Shown here: piece after piece, positions 1-8,131 of the stretch
Layout: each line of letters starts with the position of its first letter
Numbering within the stretch: position 1 is the stretch's first letter
Assembly: GCA_902779845.1 (NCBI GenBank)
Contig: CACZCZ010000003.1
Coordinates: 124,001-188,000 of the forward strand
Direction: 5' to 3'
Length of the DNA stretch: 64,000 bases
Source: an uncultured Bacteroidales bacterium
GTDB lineage: Bacteria > Bacteroidota > Bacteroidia > Bacteroidales > Bacteroidaceae
Translations under genes and position numbers: made by a program
Notes under the pieces: generated by a model
Told to the model about the DNA's origin: nothing
What the model saw: only the letters and a program-made list of their open reading frames with translations
Databases searched by the model: none

Positions 1-482
1 ATGGGATAAATCTCGGCTTTTGGCAGAATGGCGTGCCATTCATCGACCTTCTGTGCGAGGACGGCTGTGGCCTCTCCCTTGATGCTGTCAATCTTATTAA
101 TCAGCACGAGGATAGGCACTTTCAGTTGCTGCACCTTCTCGAGGAATTCTGCATTCTTGTCAGGTGTCTCTACCATGTCGGTCACGTAGAGCAACACGTC
201 GGCATCCTGCAGGGCGCTCTCCGAGAACTGGAGCATCTGTTCCTGCAGCTTGTAGTTTGGCTTAAGGACACCGGGTGTGTCGGAGAAGCAGATTTGCATC
301 TCGGGCGTATTGAGGATGCCCATGATGCGGTGGCGCGTGGTCTGTGCCTTAAAGGTGGCAATGGAGATTCGCTCGCCCACGAGGAGATTCATGAGCGTGC
401 TCTTACCCACATTGGGGTTGCCTACGATATTGACGAAACCGGACTTAAACATAAAGTGAGAAGTCACTTTTTCATTGTTCAT
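1..482 (-). CDS. era: GTPase Era, N-terminal part (cut by window edge)
   Basis: Ribosome-associated GTPase that binds 16S rRNA and helps mature the 30S subunit. The minus-strand frame is open from the edge to an ATG at 482. It contains the P-loop GNPNVGKST, a G3-like DTPG ([12 protein letters not shown]) and the G4 motif NKID, in the spacing of Era/EngA-type GTPases. The C-terminal KH domain lies outside the window. The start overlaps the fabH stop as ATGA, which fixes the start and implies translational coupling. The gene order DUF177-rpmF-fabH-era is usual in Bacteroidales. Confidence 0.93.
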   Translation of the reverse strand, partial: MNNEKVTSHFMFKSGFVNIVGNPNVGKSTLMNLLVGERISIATFKAQTTRHRIMGILNTPEMQICFSDTPGVLKPNYKLQEQMLQFSESALQDADVLLYVTDMVETPDKNAEFLEKVQQLKVPILVLINKIDSIKGEATAVLAQKVDEWHAILPKAEIYP

Positions 483-1477
483 TTAGGATCATATCCCCAC
501 TTCATGTAAGCCGCGCCCCATGTGAAGCCGGCTCCGAAGGTGGTGAAGATGAGGTTGTCTCCTTTATGGAGCTGTTTCTCGTAGTCCCAGAGAGCCAGAG
601 GCAGTGTGCCGGCCGATGTGTTGCCGTACTTCTGGATGTTGACCATCACCTTCTCCATGGGCATCTCCAGACGCTTGGCGACGGCTTCAATAATTCGCAC
701 GTTGGCCTGATGAGGCACAATCCATGCGATGTTGTCTTTGTTGAGGCCGTTACGCTCGGCGATGAGAGCGGTGGAGTCGGACATATTGGTGACGGCGAAC
801 TTAAACACGGTGCGGCCCTCCTGATGCACATAGTGCAAGCGGTGCTCGAGCGTGAAGTAGGATGGCGGAGCCACGGATCCACCGGCTTTCATGACCAGGA
901 AGGGAAGGCCCTGGCCGTCGGTGCGCAGGTAGCTGTCCTGCCAACCGAGGTCCTCGGTGGTAGGCTCCACGAGCACTGCGGCAGCGCCGTCGCCGAAGAT
1001 TGGACAAGTCTGGCGGTCGGTGTAATCAATCATACTAGACATCTTGTCAGCACCGATGACGACGATTTTCTTGTAGCGTCCACTCTCAATCATGCAGGCA
1101 GCCTGTTCCATCGCATAAAGCCAGCCGGAGCAAGCGGCAGAGAGCTCAAAGGCATGAGCGTTTGTCATCCCCAGCTTCCCCAGCACGATGCTGGCCGTGG
1201 AGGGGAAGCGGTGGTCGGGCGTTGATGTGGCACAGATGACAGCATCTATCTCCAGTGGGTCGGTGTCGGTTTTCTGCAACAACTGTCGCACTGCTTTGCG
1301 TGCCATGTAGCTGGTGCCGAGTCCCTCTTGGTTCAGGATGCGGCGCTCCTTGACGCCGATGCGCGTCATAATCCACTCGTCAGTGGTATCTACCATCCGG
1401 CTGAGTTCCTCGTTGGTGAGGATATAATCGGGGACGTAACCACCTACGCCCGTGATGATAGCGTGAAGTTTTTCCAT
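479..1477 (-). CDS. fabH: 3-oxoacyl-ACP synthase III (FabH)
   Basis: Ketoacyl-ACP synthase III condenses acetyl-CoA with malonyl-ACP to begin fatty-acid synthesis in the cytoplasm. The 332-residue product has the full family length. The catalytic triad is visible: Cys in SAACSGW, His in VPHQANVRI and Asn in YGNTSAG. I chose the ATG at 1477 ([10 protein letters not shown]) because the eight codons upstream (MNCEFFFI) read into an AATTCAC repeat array and are not family-like. Translation is coupled to era by an ATGA overlap. The repeat array at 1488-1604 separates it from rpmF, an odd insertion inside a likely operon. Confidence 0.95.
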   Translation of the reverse strand: MEKLHAIITGVGGYVPDYILTNEELSRMVDTTDEWIMTRIGVKERRILNQEGLGTSYMARKAVRQLLQKTDTDPLEIDAVICATSTPDHRFPSTASIVLGKLGMTNAHAFELSAACSGWLYAMEQAACMIESGRYKKIVVIGADKMSSMIDYTDRQTCPIFGDGAAAVLVEPTTEDLGWQDSYLRTDGQGLPFLVMKAGGSVAPPSYFTLEHRLHYVHQEGRTVFKFAVTNMSDSTALIAERNGLNKDNIAWIVPHQANVRIIEAVAKRLEMPMEKVMVNIQKYGNTSAGTLPLALWDYEKQLHKGDNLIFTTFGAGFTWGAAYMKWGYDPK

Positions 1478-1487
1478 AATAAAAAAG

Positions 1488-1604
1488 AATTCACAATTCA
1501 CAATTCACAATTCACAATTAGGCCCTTGCTTGGACTTCCCTGCGAAGATGTTCGACAGGTCTTGTGAATTTTGAATTATGAATTGTGAACTGTTAATTGT
1601 CAAT
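1488..1604. repeat. Inverted pair of 7-bp-period arrays between rpmF and fabH
   Basis: The left half (1488-1519) is about four units of ATTCACA. The right half (1563-1604) is a degenerate series in the opposite sense (TGTGAAT, TTTGAAT, TATGAAT, TGTGAAC, TGTTAAT, TGTCAAT), also with a 7-bp period. The halves flank about 43 bp of unique sequence, and a transcript could pair them into a long imperfect stem inside the rpmF-fabH message. Confidence 0.85.
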
Positions 1605-1612
1605 GAAATGGT

Positions 1613-1795
1613 TTACGCCTCTTCTTTCTCGATAGCGACCTTGCCGCGATAGTATCCGCAGGCGGGGCATACGGTGTGGTAGATGTGGAACTCACCGCAG
1701 TTGGGGCAAACAGCCAGAGCGGGTGCTACGGCCTTGTCATGAGTTCTGCGCTTGAGAGTGCGAGTCTTTGATTGTCTTCTTTTAGGATGTGCCAT
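1613..1795 (-). CDS. rpmF: 50S ribosomal protein L32
   Basis: Small zinc-ribbon protein of the large ribosomal subunit. The 60 residues start MAHPKRRQSKTRT, the L32 signature, and contain two CxxC pairs (CPNC and CPAC) that bind zinc. It lies 39 bases after the DUF177 gene on the same strand, the conserved arrangement in most bacteria. Length and start are normal. Confidence 0.98.
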   Translation of the reverse strand: MAHPKRRQSKTRTLKRRTHDKAVAPALAVCPNCGEFHIYHTVCPACGYYRGKVAIEKEEA

Positions 1796-1834
1796 TTTAT
1801 TTGGATTTTAAAGTTTATAGTTTCGTTTCTAAAG

Positions 1835-2374
1835 TTAAGACTTGTCAAGTAGTGCTTTGAGGGCATCCCACCGTGCATCGGTAGATGGCTCTATGCTGTT
1901 GTCGCCTTCGCTGTTGTCGCAAGCGGGTTCGTCGTCCGCGACAAGATATTGGTGAACCACCTCATCGCACTCTCCATCGGGATGTGCGTGGAAGAGGGGT
2001 ATTGCCAATGCGATGGTCTCATAGAGGTTCCAGCTTACATCGAGAACCGGTTGGTCCTCGGGGAGGATAATGCGCTCGCCATCATCGTCGAAGTCTTCGC
2101 CTAAACGAATCTCGATGCAGTCCTCGGCGTCGATGGGTTGAGTCATCGGTTCGAGGCAGCGGTCACATGGAATCTCTATCAATCCCGTGGCGTGAATTTC
2201 AAGGCGGTAGCCGACAGTCTTCTTGTACACCCGAAGCGAGGCTGTAAGCTCTCCATGCTTGATTTCCTGCTGGTCCAGAGCACCGAAGAAAGAGTCGTTG
2301 AGCTGCCAAGTGAGGGTCGTTACCTCACTTTGAAGGTCGCGGAAATCAATCTCATAGTGTCCTGATGTGTCCAT
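1835..2374 (-). CDS. DUF177 (YceD-like) protein
   Basis: A 179-residue DUF177/YceD family protein, found next to rpmF across bacteria. Work on plant and bacterial relatives links the family to 23S rRNA accumulation. The sequence shows the family CxxC in IPCDRCLEPM near residue 90, followed by an acidic C-terminal half. It is first in the DUF177-rpmF-fabH-era group and has a good promoter just upstream, so it probably leads the operon. The family assignment is firm; the biochemical role is inferred from relatives. Confidence 0.88.
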   Translation of the reverse strand: MDTSGHYEIDFRDLQSEVTTLTWQLNDSFFGALDQQEIKHGELTASLRVYKKTVGYRLEIHATGLIEIPCDRCLEPMTQPIDAEDCIEIRLGEDFDDDGERIILPEDQPVLDVSWNLYETIALAIPLFHAHPDGECDEVVHQYLVADDEPACDNSEGDNSIEPSTDARWDALKALLDKS

Positions 2375-2382
2375 ACGGGCGG

Positions 2383-2413
2383 CAAAGGTAGGGCTTTTTT
2401 TTTGTGTGACAAA
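2383..2413 (-). promoter_or_regulatory. Bacteroidetes-type promoter for DUF177-rpmF-fabH-era
   Basis: On the minus strand TTTG (2413-2410) is followed by a 19-base spacer and TACCTTTG (2390-2383). This matches the -33/-7 consensus of the Bacteroidetes primary sigma factor. The predicted transcript starts only a few bases before the DUF177 ATG, so the leader is very short. Confidence 0.75.
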
Positions 2414-2485
2414 GGATTCTGCGGAAAAGTTGAAGTTTTACCGTTGAAAGTTTACGGTTTTTTACATATTTGACCTTCTTTGGCG

Positions 2486-3625
2486 TCAGTTTTTCCGTAA
2501 TTCAATGCGGAATGTGGTGCCTTTTCCGAGTTCTGAAGCCTTTACGAAAATGCGACCGTGATGGTATTCCTCAACGATGCGCTTTGCCAACGACAATCCC
2601 AGCCCCCAGCCGCGTGTCTTGGTGGTGAAACCGGGTTGGAAGACGCTGGAGAACTGGCCCTTAGGAATGCCCTTCCCCGTGTCGCTCACCTCTACGACAA
2701 ATCGTGTCGGCTCTTCGAGGGCGGAAATGGTGATTGCGCCCTTGCCCTCCATTGCATCCACGGCGTTCTTACATAAGTTCTCTACGACCCATTCAAAGAG
2801 GGGCGCAGAAAGGTTTGCGTAGATAGGTTGCTGTGGCAAACAGGTGGTAATGGTGACATTATTGGAGGTGCGACGCCCAATATAGTCTGCTACATGAGCG
2901 ATGACCTCGTTGAGGTTTTCGGGACGAACTTCGGGCAAGGAGCCGATTTTGGAAAAGCGTTCTGCAATCATCTGTAAGCGCTTCACATCCTTGTCCATCT
3001 CGGGTAGCAACTCATCGTCGGGGTAGGCTTCGTGTAGCACCTGTGTCCAAGCCATGAGTGATGAGATGGGCGTTCCCAGTTGATGGGCCGTCTCTTTGGA
3101 GAGCCCCACCCACACCTTGTTCTGTTCGGCGCGTTTACTGCTGAGGAGCGCAAAGACTGCCACGATGACAAAGACAAGGGCGATACCAAGTTGGATGTAG
3201 GGGTATTGTGCCAAACGGCGCAGCATAATGCTCTCGTCGTAGCACACCTCCATGCTTTCGTCGCCGGACAGGCTGATGCGTACCACGTTGCCTCTTTCGC
3301 GCATGGCTTGCGCTTTTTTCAGTACCTCTGCCTCAACATCTGCTGCCGTCTTGGCGCGGACATCTAGATTCCGATAGGTCTGCACCGCTCCGTCGGCGTC
3401 GAGGACGATGACCGGAATCGTGTGGTTCCCATTGATGACTTTCAGCACCAAGGCCAGGTCCGTCTGCTCGTCAGCCTGCTCCAGGGAGCGCATGGCTTCA
3501 GCCCAGACTTCCACCTTGCGCTGCTCTTCGAGAGCGAGGTCGCTCACGAGAACATGTGACCACATGAGCGACAACACGCAGATGACCACCGCGGCACAAG
3601 AAAGCAGGATTTTTACCTGTCTCAT
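2486..3625 (-). CDS. Orphan membrane sensor histidine kinase
   Basis: Two-component sensor kinase of about 379 residues. It has an N-terminal membrane segment (ILLSCAAVVICVLSLMW), an extracytoplasmic region of about 110 residues, and a second membrane segment (LGIALVFVIVAVFALL). The H-box follows (KETAHQLGTPISS, His near residue 180), then the N-box (NLCKNAVDAM) and G-boxes (DTGKGIP, GWGLGLSLA). No response regulator is adjacent, so the partner is unknown. The longest frame begins with GTG at 3652, but a TAACTTTG -7 box covers that position; ATG at 3625 (MRQVKILL) or at 3643 (near leaderless) is more likely. Confidence 0.9.
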   Translation of the reverse strand: MRQVKILLSCAAVVICVLSLMWSHVLVSDLALEEQRKVEVWAEAMRSLEQADEQTDLALVLKVINGNHTIPVIVLDADGAVQTYRNLDVRAKTAADVEAEVLKKAQAMRERGNVVRISLSGDESMEVCYDESIMLRRLAQYPYIQLGIALVFVIVAVFALLSSKRAEQNKVWVGLSKETAHQLGTPISSLMAWTQVLHEAYPDDELLPEMDKDVKRLQMIAERFSKIGSLPEVRPENLNEVIAHVADYIGRRTSNNVTITTCLPQQPIYANLSAPLFEWVVENLCKNAVDAMEGKGAITISALEEPTRFVVEVSDTGKGIPKGQFSSVFQPGFTTKTRGWGLGLSLAKRIVEEYHHGRIFVKASELGKGTTFRIELRKN

Positions 3626-3651
3626 TCGATCAGTCCATTGCATACAGGGCA

Positions 3652-3659
3652 CAAAGTTA
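3652..3659 (-). promoter_or_regulatory. -7 box (TAACTTTG) for the histidine kinase
   Basis: TAACTTTG on the minus strand fits TAnnTTTG and would start transcription near 3645. It overlaps the upstream-most possible GTG start, so that start cannot be used from this promoter. No clear -33 element at standard spacing was found. Confidence 0.55.
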
Positions 3660-3723
3660 GGCTGTTTTTCTTAAAGAAACGAAATTACCGGCCATTTAGT
3701 GTGTCTTTTTGCAGAAAATAATG

Positions 3724-3731
3724 TAATTTTG
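3724..3731 (+). promoter_or_regulatory. -7 box (TAATTTTG) for the C11 peptidase
   Basis: TAATTTTG lies seven bases before the ATG at 3738, so transcription would begin at or just before the start codon. The promoter faces away from the histidine-kinase promoter in an 85-base divergent gap. Confidence 0.55.
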
Positions 3732-3737
3732 CCGCCG

Positions 3738-4985
3738 ATGAACAGAAATTGGCTACACCTTATATATATATATATCCTCTCGACGGTCCTCGTAATGACC
3801 GTCGGAGGGTGTAATAACGACCCCGTAGAGCCGACGCCCCCTTCTCCGGGGCGGCCGTTTGTCAAGTTGCCTCGAACGCTCATTGTCTATATGTCGGCCG
3901 AGAACACCTTGTCGAGTTATGCGAGTTATGATTCTTTGGAGATAGCGCAGGGCTTGAGTAATATTGGCCAGGACCATCGGGTTGTCGTTTACATCGATGA
4001 TGTCAAGTCCAGCCGTCTGTGTGTGGGAATGCGCGAGCAGCCTTTGCAGCTCGTGAAAACTTACCAGGGTAATATCTGTAGCACAGACAGCGCTGACATG
4101 AGTCGTGTGCTGAATGAAATCGTGAAGGTCTATCCCGCAGAGCACTATGGTCTCATCCTTTGGAGCCATGCTTCGGGTTGGATTCCGTCGAGCCAGACCA
4201 CCAAAACGGTTCTCCGCAGTTTTGGCGCTGATAATGGTCACAGAAGCGACGGGAACAACAATGGTCCGAGTATGAATATTACCACGTTGACTCATGTGCT
4301 GGAAAATCTGCCCCACTTCGACTTTGTGCTTTTCGATGCCTGCTTCATGCAATGTGTTGAAGTGGCCTATCAGCTTCGCCACGTGACAGATTATGTCATC
4401 GGCTCACCCGCTGAGTTGCCTGGCGACGGCGCTGCTTACCTCAACCTCCTGCAGCCGATGTGCCAGATCCCGACGAATGTAGATCGGTTGTTGGAATACT
4501 ACGTGGATTATTATTTGAACGGTAGGGGGCGCGTCCCCTACACAGGTGCCGAGATTTCTGCCATCCGTACGGACAAGGTGGAGGCGCTGGCGGCGGCCTC
4601 GGCACCCTATCTCCAGCGAATCTTCAGTGGCCGCAGAAGCCCGGAGTGCGGGAACGTTCAAAAATACTATGTGGGACCATCTCAGAATCATTATACTGAA
4701 TTCTACGATTTCAAGAACCTGATGTTTCACCATCTCTCAGCCGAGGAATATGCAGAATGGTGTGAGGCTTATGATGCCGCTGTTCCGTTTGCACCTCTGA
4801 CCCCGACCTGGTACTCAGCCTTTAGCCCTGCTGACAATCACATCTGCAAAATTGCGGATTTGGAACACACGGGTGGTGTCTCACTCTTCGTGCCTTCCGA
4901 GGAGTATGCGCGCAAAGGATGGGTGGATAAATACCATGGGTACGACTGGTATCATGCCACGGGAATGGAGAATACAGGATGGTAG
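3738..4985 (+). CDS. Clostripain-family (C11) cysteine peptidase, lipoprotein
   Basis: Surface or periplasmic cysteine endopeptidase of the C11 family. The first 25 residues form a lipoprotein signal ending in the lipobox TVGGC. The catalytic His is in LILWSHASGW and the catalytic Cys in VLFDACFMQ, the classic C11 spacing. Asp-rich segments and a DGAAY stretch follow. The ATG at 3738 was chosen over 3699 because it directly precedes the signal peptide and a -7 box (TAATTTTG) ends at 3731, leaving an almost leaderless message. Substrate unknown. It begins a run of peptidase genes. A TATATATATATAT run near 3761 encodes part of the signal segment. Confidence 0.88.
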   Translation: MNRNWLHLIYIYILSTVLVMTVGGCNNDPVEPTPPSPGRPFVKLPRTLIVYMSAENTLSSYASYDSLEIAQGLSNIGQDHRVVVYIDDVKSSRLCVGMREQPLQLVKTYQGNICSTDSADMSRVLNEIVKVYPAEHYGLILWSHASGWIPSSQTTKTVLRSFGADNGHRSDGNNNGPSMNITTLTHVLENLPHFDFVLFDACFMQCVEVAYQLRHVTDYVIGSPAELPGDGAAYLNLLQPMCQIPTNVDRLLEYYVDYYLNGRGRVPYTGAEISAIRTDKVEALAAASAPYLQRIFSGRRSPECGNVQKYYVGPSQNHYTEFYDFKNLMFHHLSAEEYAEWCEAYDAAVPFAPLTPTWYSAFSPADNHICKIADLEHTGGVSLFVPSEEYARKGWVDKYHGYDWYHATGMENTGW

Positions 4986-5287
4986 AAAACCTCAGTAAGA
5001 TATCTATGGCAGCAAAGAATACTTGTTTCAAGAACACCTTCTCCAAGGCTGAGATAGACGCGTGTATCGACTGGTTCACCCAGCACGAGGACGCACTTCC
5101 GGCATCGATGTTGCTTGATGGCGGCATCTCTATCCCCAATCTTCCTCTTACGGTGCGTCAGATGATCGTTCACTTGAAAGATCGGGTCAAGGACTCTGCC
5201 GTCTATAGCGGTCAGTTCTCACTGCTGGAGCTCATTCGCAGCAAGATACAAAGCAGCGCTATTCAAGACAAGGATGTTACATCATAA
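4979..5287 (+). CDS. Small conserved Bacteroidetes protein (about 100 residues)
   Basis: Acidic, soluble-looking protein with no signal peptide or membrane segment. Visible sequence features are FSKAEIDACIDWFTQHED and LPLTVRQMIVHLKDRV, predicted mostly helical; it resembles small conserved Bacteroidetes proteins (possibly DUF6965-like, from memory only). It overlaps the end of the C11 gene by 7 bases if the first ATG is used; ATG at 5006 (MAAKN) is an alternative start. The compact placement between two peptidases suggests cotranscription. Function unknown. Confidence 0.7.
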   Translation: MVENLSKISMAAKNTCFKNTFSKAEIDACIDWFTQHEDALPASMLLDGGISIPNLPLTVRQMIVHLKDRVKDSAVYSGQFSLLELIRSKIQSSAIQDKDVTS

Positions 5288-5302
5288 ACCCCATCAACTA
5301 CT

Positions 5303-6703
5303 ATGCTATTCTCTAAAGAAACTTATGTTCAGCGTCGTGCCATCCTGCGGCAACGCGTTGAGAGCGGTCTGATACTGCTTTTGGGCAACAACGATGCCCC
5401 CATGAACTATCCTGCCAACACCTATAAGTTCAGGCAGGACAGCAGCTTCCTCTATTATTTTGGTCTGCATCGCGAGGGGCTGGCAGCCGTCATCGATGCC
5501 GACTCCGGCGAGGAGTGGCTCCTGGGCGATGACATCTCACTCGATGACATTGTGTGGTTCGGTGCTGTTGACAGCGTAGCTGACATGGCCAAGCAGAGTG
5601 GGGCGGGGAAGAGCGCGCCGATGTCGCAGCTGGCCGTTCTCGTGGAGCAGGCCCGCAAGCAGGGTCGCGAGCTGCATTTCCTTCCGCCCTATCGCCACGA
5701 CACCATGATTCAGCTCATGGACCTCACAGGTATCCATCCGCGCGACCAGCGCGCCAAGGCCAGCCTGAAACTCATCAAGGCTGTCATCGACCAGCGTGCA
5801 GTGAAATCTGCCGGTGAGGTGGCTGAAATTGAGAAGGCTTGTGCTATAGGCTATGAAATGCATACAACGGCGATGCGCATGTGCCGCCCGGGTGTCACCG
5901 AGCAGGAGATTGCCGGCACGCTGGCCGGCGTTGCCAATGCCAAGGGTGGTCTCAGTTTCCCCACGATTCTGTCCATGCACGGTGAGATACAGCATGGCTA
6001 TCCCTCGACCCGCCCCTTGGAGGCCGGGCGCCTGATGCTCTGCGACTGCGGTGCGGAGACCAATGAGGGCTATAGTTCTGACAACACGCGCGTTACGCCC
6101 ATCAGCGGCCGCTTCACCCAGAAGCAGCGTGATATTTACGATGCCGTTGTTGCGGCTCATGATCGCGTGCATGAGATGGCGGCTCCCGGCGTGAAATGGT
6201 GGGACTGCCACTTCGCTGCCGCTCGCGTCATCACCGAGCGCTTGAAGGACATCGGCCTCATGAAGGGCAACACGGATGATGCCCTGGCTAACGGCGCTCA
6301 TGCCATGTTCTTCGTTCACGGTCTTGGTCACATGATGGGTATGGATGTGCACGATATGGAGGGCCTCGGTCAGATCTACGTGGGCTTCGATGATGAGGTG
6401 CGCCCCAATCTGGACCAATTTGGCACCTGCTATCTGCGTTGTGGCCGTCGTCTGCAGGAGGGCTTTGTGATGACCGACGAACCCGGCATCTACTTCATCC
6501 CCGCCCTCATCGATGACTGGAAGGCCCGTGGACACAACGCCGAATTCATTAACTTCGACAAGGTAGAGGAGTATCGCGACTTCGGTGGTGTCCGCCTCGA
6601 GGACGATCTGCTGGTCACGCCCGACGGCTGCCGTTATCTTGGCGAGAAGATGATACCTTACAAGGTAGAGGATGTGGAGGCCTTCCTCGCTGCCCACGAA
6701 TAA
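5303..6703 (+). CDS. pepP: Xaa-Pro aminopeptidase (M24B, aminopeptidase P)
   Basis: Cytoplasmic metallo-aminopeptidase that removes an N-terminal residue before proline. The 466 residues comprise an aminopeptidase-P N-terminal domain (about 1-160; SSFLYYFGL) and a pita-bread M24 catalytic domain. The dinuclear metal ligands are visible in LCDCGAETNEGYSSDNTR (two Asp), HGLGHMMGMDVHD (His), TDEPGIYF (Glu) and VRLEDDLLV (Glu). Length is normal. It follows the small protein by 15 bases and precedes the C1 peptidase, suggesting a peptide-catabolism operon. Confidence 0.95.
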   Translation: MLFSKETYVQRRAILRQRVESGLILLLGNNDAPMNYPANTYKFRQDSSFLYYFGLHREGLAAVIDADSGEEWLLGDDISLDDIVWFGAVDSVADMAKQSGAGKSAPMSQLAVLVEQARKQGRELHFLPPYRHDTMIQLMDLTGIHPRDQRAKASLKLIKAVIDQRAVKSAGEVAEIEKACAIGYEMHTTAMRMCRPGVTEQEIAGTLAGVANAKGGLSFPTILSMHGEIQHGYPSTRPLEAGRLMLCDCGAETNEGYSSDNTRVTPISGRFTQKQRDIYDAVVAAHDRVHEMAAPGVKWWDCHFAAARVITERLKDIGLMKGNTDDALANGAHAMFFVHGLGHMMGMDVHDMEGLGQIYVGFDDEVRPNLDQFGTCYLRCGRRLQEGFVMTDEPGIYFIPALIDDWKARGHNAEFINFDKVEEYRDFGGVRLEDDLLVTPDGCRYLGEKMIPYKVEDVEAFLAAHE

Positions 6704-6710
6704 GCCCCAT

Positions 6711-6758
6711 GGCCTCATAAGCCCTATAAGCCCCATAAGTCCTATGGGTCCTATAAGA
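6711..6758. repeat. 9-bp-period degenerate array (CATAAGCCC type)
   Basis: Between pepP and the C1 peptidase, variants of CATAAGCCC and TATAAGCCC repeat about five times. The sequence is degenerate and contains no spacers or reading frame. Confidence 0.7.
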
Positions 6759-6787
6759 ATAATCAACCCCAAACCCAATTAATAAAT

Positions 6788-7987
6788 ATGAGAAAGTTTT
6801 TTTCGATTGCCTTATTGGCACTGTTCTGTGCCAACGGCGCACAAGCACAGGAGGAAAAGCCCTCCAACAAACCTGTTTTCACGACCGTGAAAGAACTGCC
6901 CATCACCAGTGTCAAGAACCAGAATCGCAGCGGCACATGCTGGGCTTACAGTACGCTGAGCTTCTTTGAGAGCGAAATCTTGAGGAAGACCGGAAAGACC
7001 TATGATTTGGCAGAGATGTACATTGCCAACAAGGACTATCTGGAGCGTGCTGAGCTCACCGTACGGATGCATGGTGACAGCCAGTTTGCACAGGGCGGCA
7101 GCGCAGGCGACGTGCTGATTGTCATCAAGAACCACGGTATCATCCCCGAGGATGCTATGGCCAAGCCTGGAACCATGATTGGCGACACGCTGGCTAACTT
7201 CAATGAGTTCTTCAGCGTCATGGAACCCTATGTGGCCGCTGTGTCCAAGAGCAAATCCAAGACGATTTCATCGCAGTGGAAGTGTGGCCTGCAGGGTATC
7301 CTTGATGCCTATCTCGGTGCTACTCCCGAGAAGTTCACTTATGAGGGTGTGGAATATACCCCTCAGAGCTTTGCCAAGAGCCTCGGCCTCGACTGGAACG
7401 ACTATGTCAGCATCACCAGCTACACCCATCACCCCTTCTACACAAGCTTTGCTGTCGAAGTACAGGACAACTGGCGCTGGGATCACAGCTACAATGTGCC
7501 TATGGACGAGATGATGAGGATTATCGACAATGCTATTGCCAACGGCTACACCATTGCCTGGGGCGGCGACGTCTCTGACGAAGGCTTCACCCGTCAGGGA
7601 CTCGGCATCCTCTACGACCTGCAGGCCAGCGGTGAGGGTCTCACGGGCAGCGACCAGGCCAAGTGGCTCGGCCTGAAGCCGGGTGAGCGTCGGAGTATGC
7701 TCGATGAGCTTGGTGTGAATGCCCCCGAGGCTACTCCCTCTCAGGAGCAGCGCCAGAAGGATTTCGACAACTGGACACTGACCGACGACCACGGAATGCA
7801 CATCTATGGCCTTGCCAAGGATCAGAACGGCCGTGAGTACTACATGGTGAAGAATTCATGGGGCGAGACGGGCGACTACAAGGGCTCCTGGTATATGACC
7901 AAGAACTACATCGCAGCACGCACGATGGATTTCCTCGTAAATAAGAATGCAATCCCCAAGGATATTCGTAAGAAGCTCGGTATCTGA
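6788..7987 (+). CDS. C1-family cysteine peptidase, bleomycin-hydrolase-like, exported
   Basis: Papain-like aminopeptidase of the PepC/bleomycin hydrolase branch. An N-terminal signal peptide (MRKFFSIALLALFCANGAQA) predicts export. The active site is complete: Cys in QNRSGTCWAYSTLS, His in DDHGMHIYGLA and Asn in YMVKNSWGETG. The 399-residue length fits the secreted Bacteroidetes version. It closes the run C11-small protein-pepP-C1 and is followed by a strong hairpin terminator. Confidence 0.92.
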   Translation: MRKFFSIALLALFCANGAQAQEEKPSNKPVFTTVKELPITSVKNQNRSGTCWAYSTLSFFESEILRKTGKTYDLAEMYIANKDYLERAELTVRMHGDSQFAQGGSAGDVLIVIKNHGIIPEDAMAKPGTMIGDTLANFNEFFSVMEPYVAAVSKSKSKTISSQWKCGLQGILDAYLGATPEKFTYEGVEYTPQSFAKSLGLDWNDYVSITSYTHHPFYTSFAVEVQDNWRWDHSYNVPMDEMMRIIDNAIANGYTIAWGGDVSDEGFTRQGLGILYDLQASGEGLTGSDQAKWLGLKPGERRSMLDELGVNAPEATPSQEQRQKDFDNWTLTDDHGMHIYGLAKDQNGREYYMVKNSWGETGDYKGSWYMTKNYIAARTMDFLVNKNAIPKDIRKKLGI

Positions 7988-8012
7988 CCCGCGATAGTAT
8001 AAATAAGGTGAA

Positions 8013-8052
8013 AAGCGGTCGTTTAGTGTTTATTTTCACTAAACGACCGCTT
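8013..8052 (+). terminator. Terminator hairpin after the C1 peptidase
   Basis: A perfect 16-bp inverted repeat (AAGCGGTCGTTTAGTG and its complement) encloses the 8-base loop TTTATTTT. It lies 25 bases after the peptidase stop and before the recJ promoter, consistent with termination. Confidence 0.8.
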
Positions 8053-8071
8053 CTCTTTGGAATATTTTGTG

Positions 8072-8079
8072 TACCTTTG
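8072..8079 (+). promoter_or_regulatory. -7 box (TACCTTTG) for recJ-recQ
   Basis: TACCTTTG lies about 53 bases upstream of the recJ ATG and just after the terminator of the previous operon. No convincing -33 element at 19-20 bases was seen. Confidence 0.6.
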
Positions 8080-8131
8080 GGCGCTTTATATAGGCATTCG
8101 CGAAAGAAATAGGATAAAAAATAACGTATAA

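Noticed and set aside
5537-6778. 413-codon minus-strand frame opposite pepP
   Set aside because: It overlaps the aminopeptidase with all metal ligands in place; the antisense frame has no family features.
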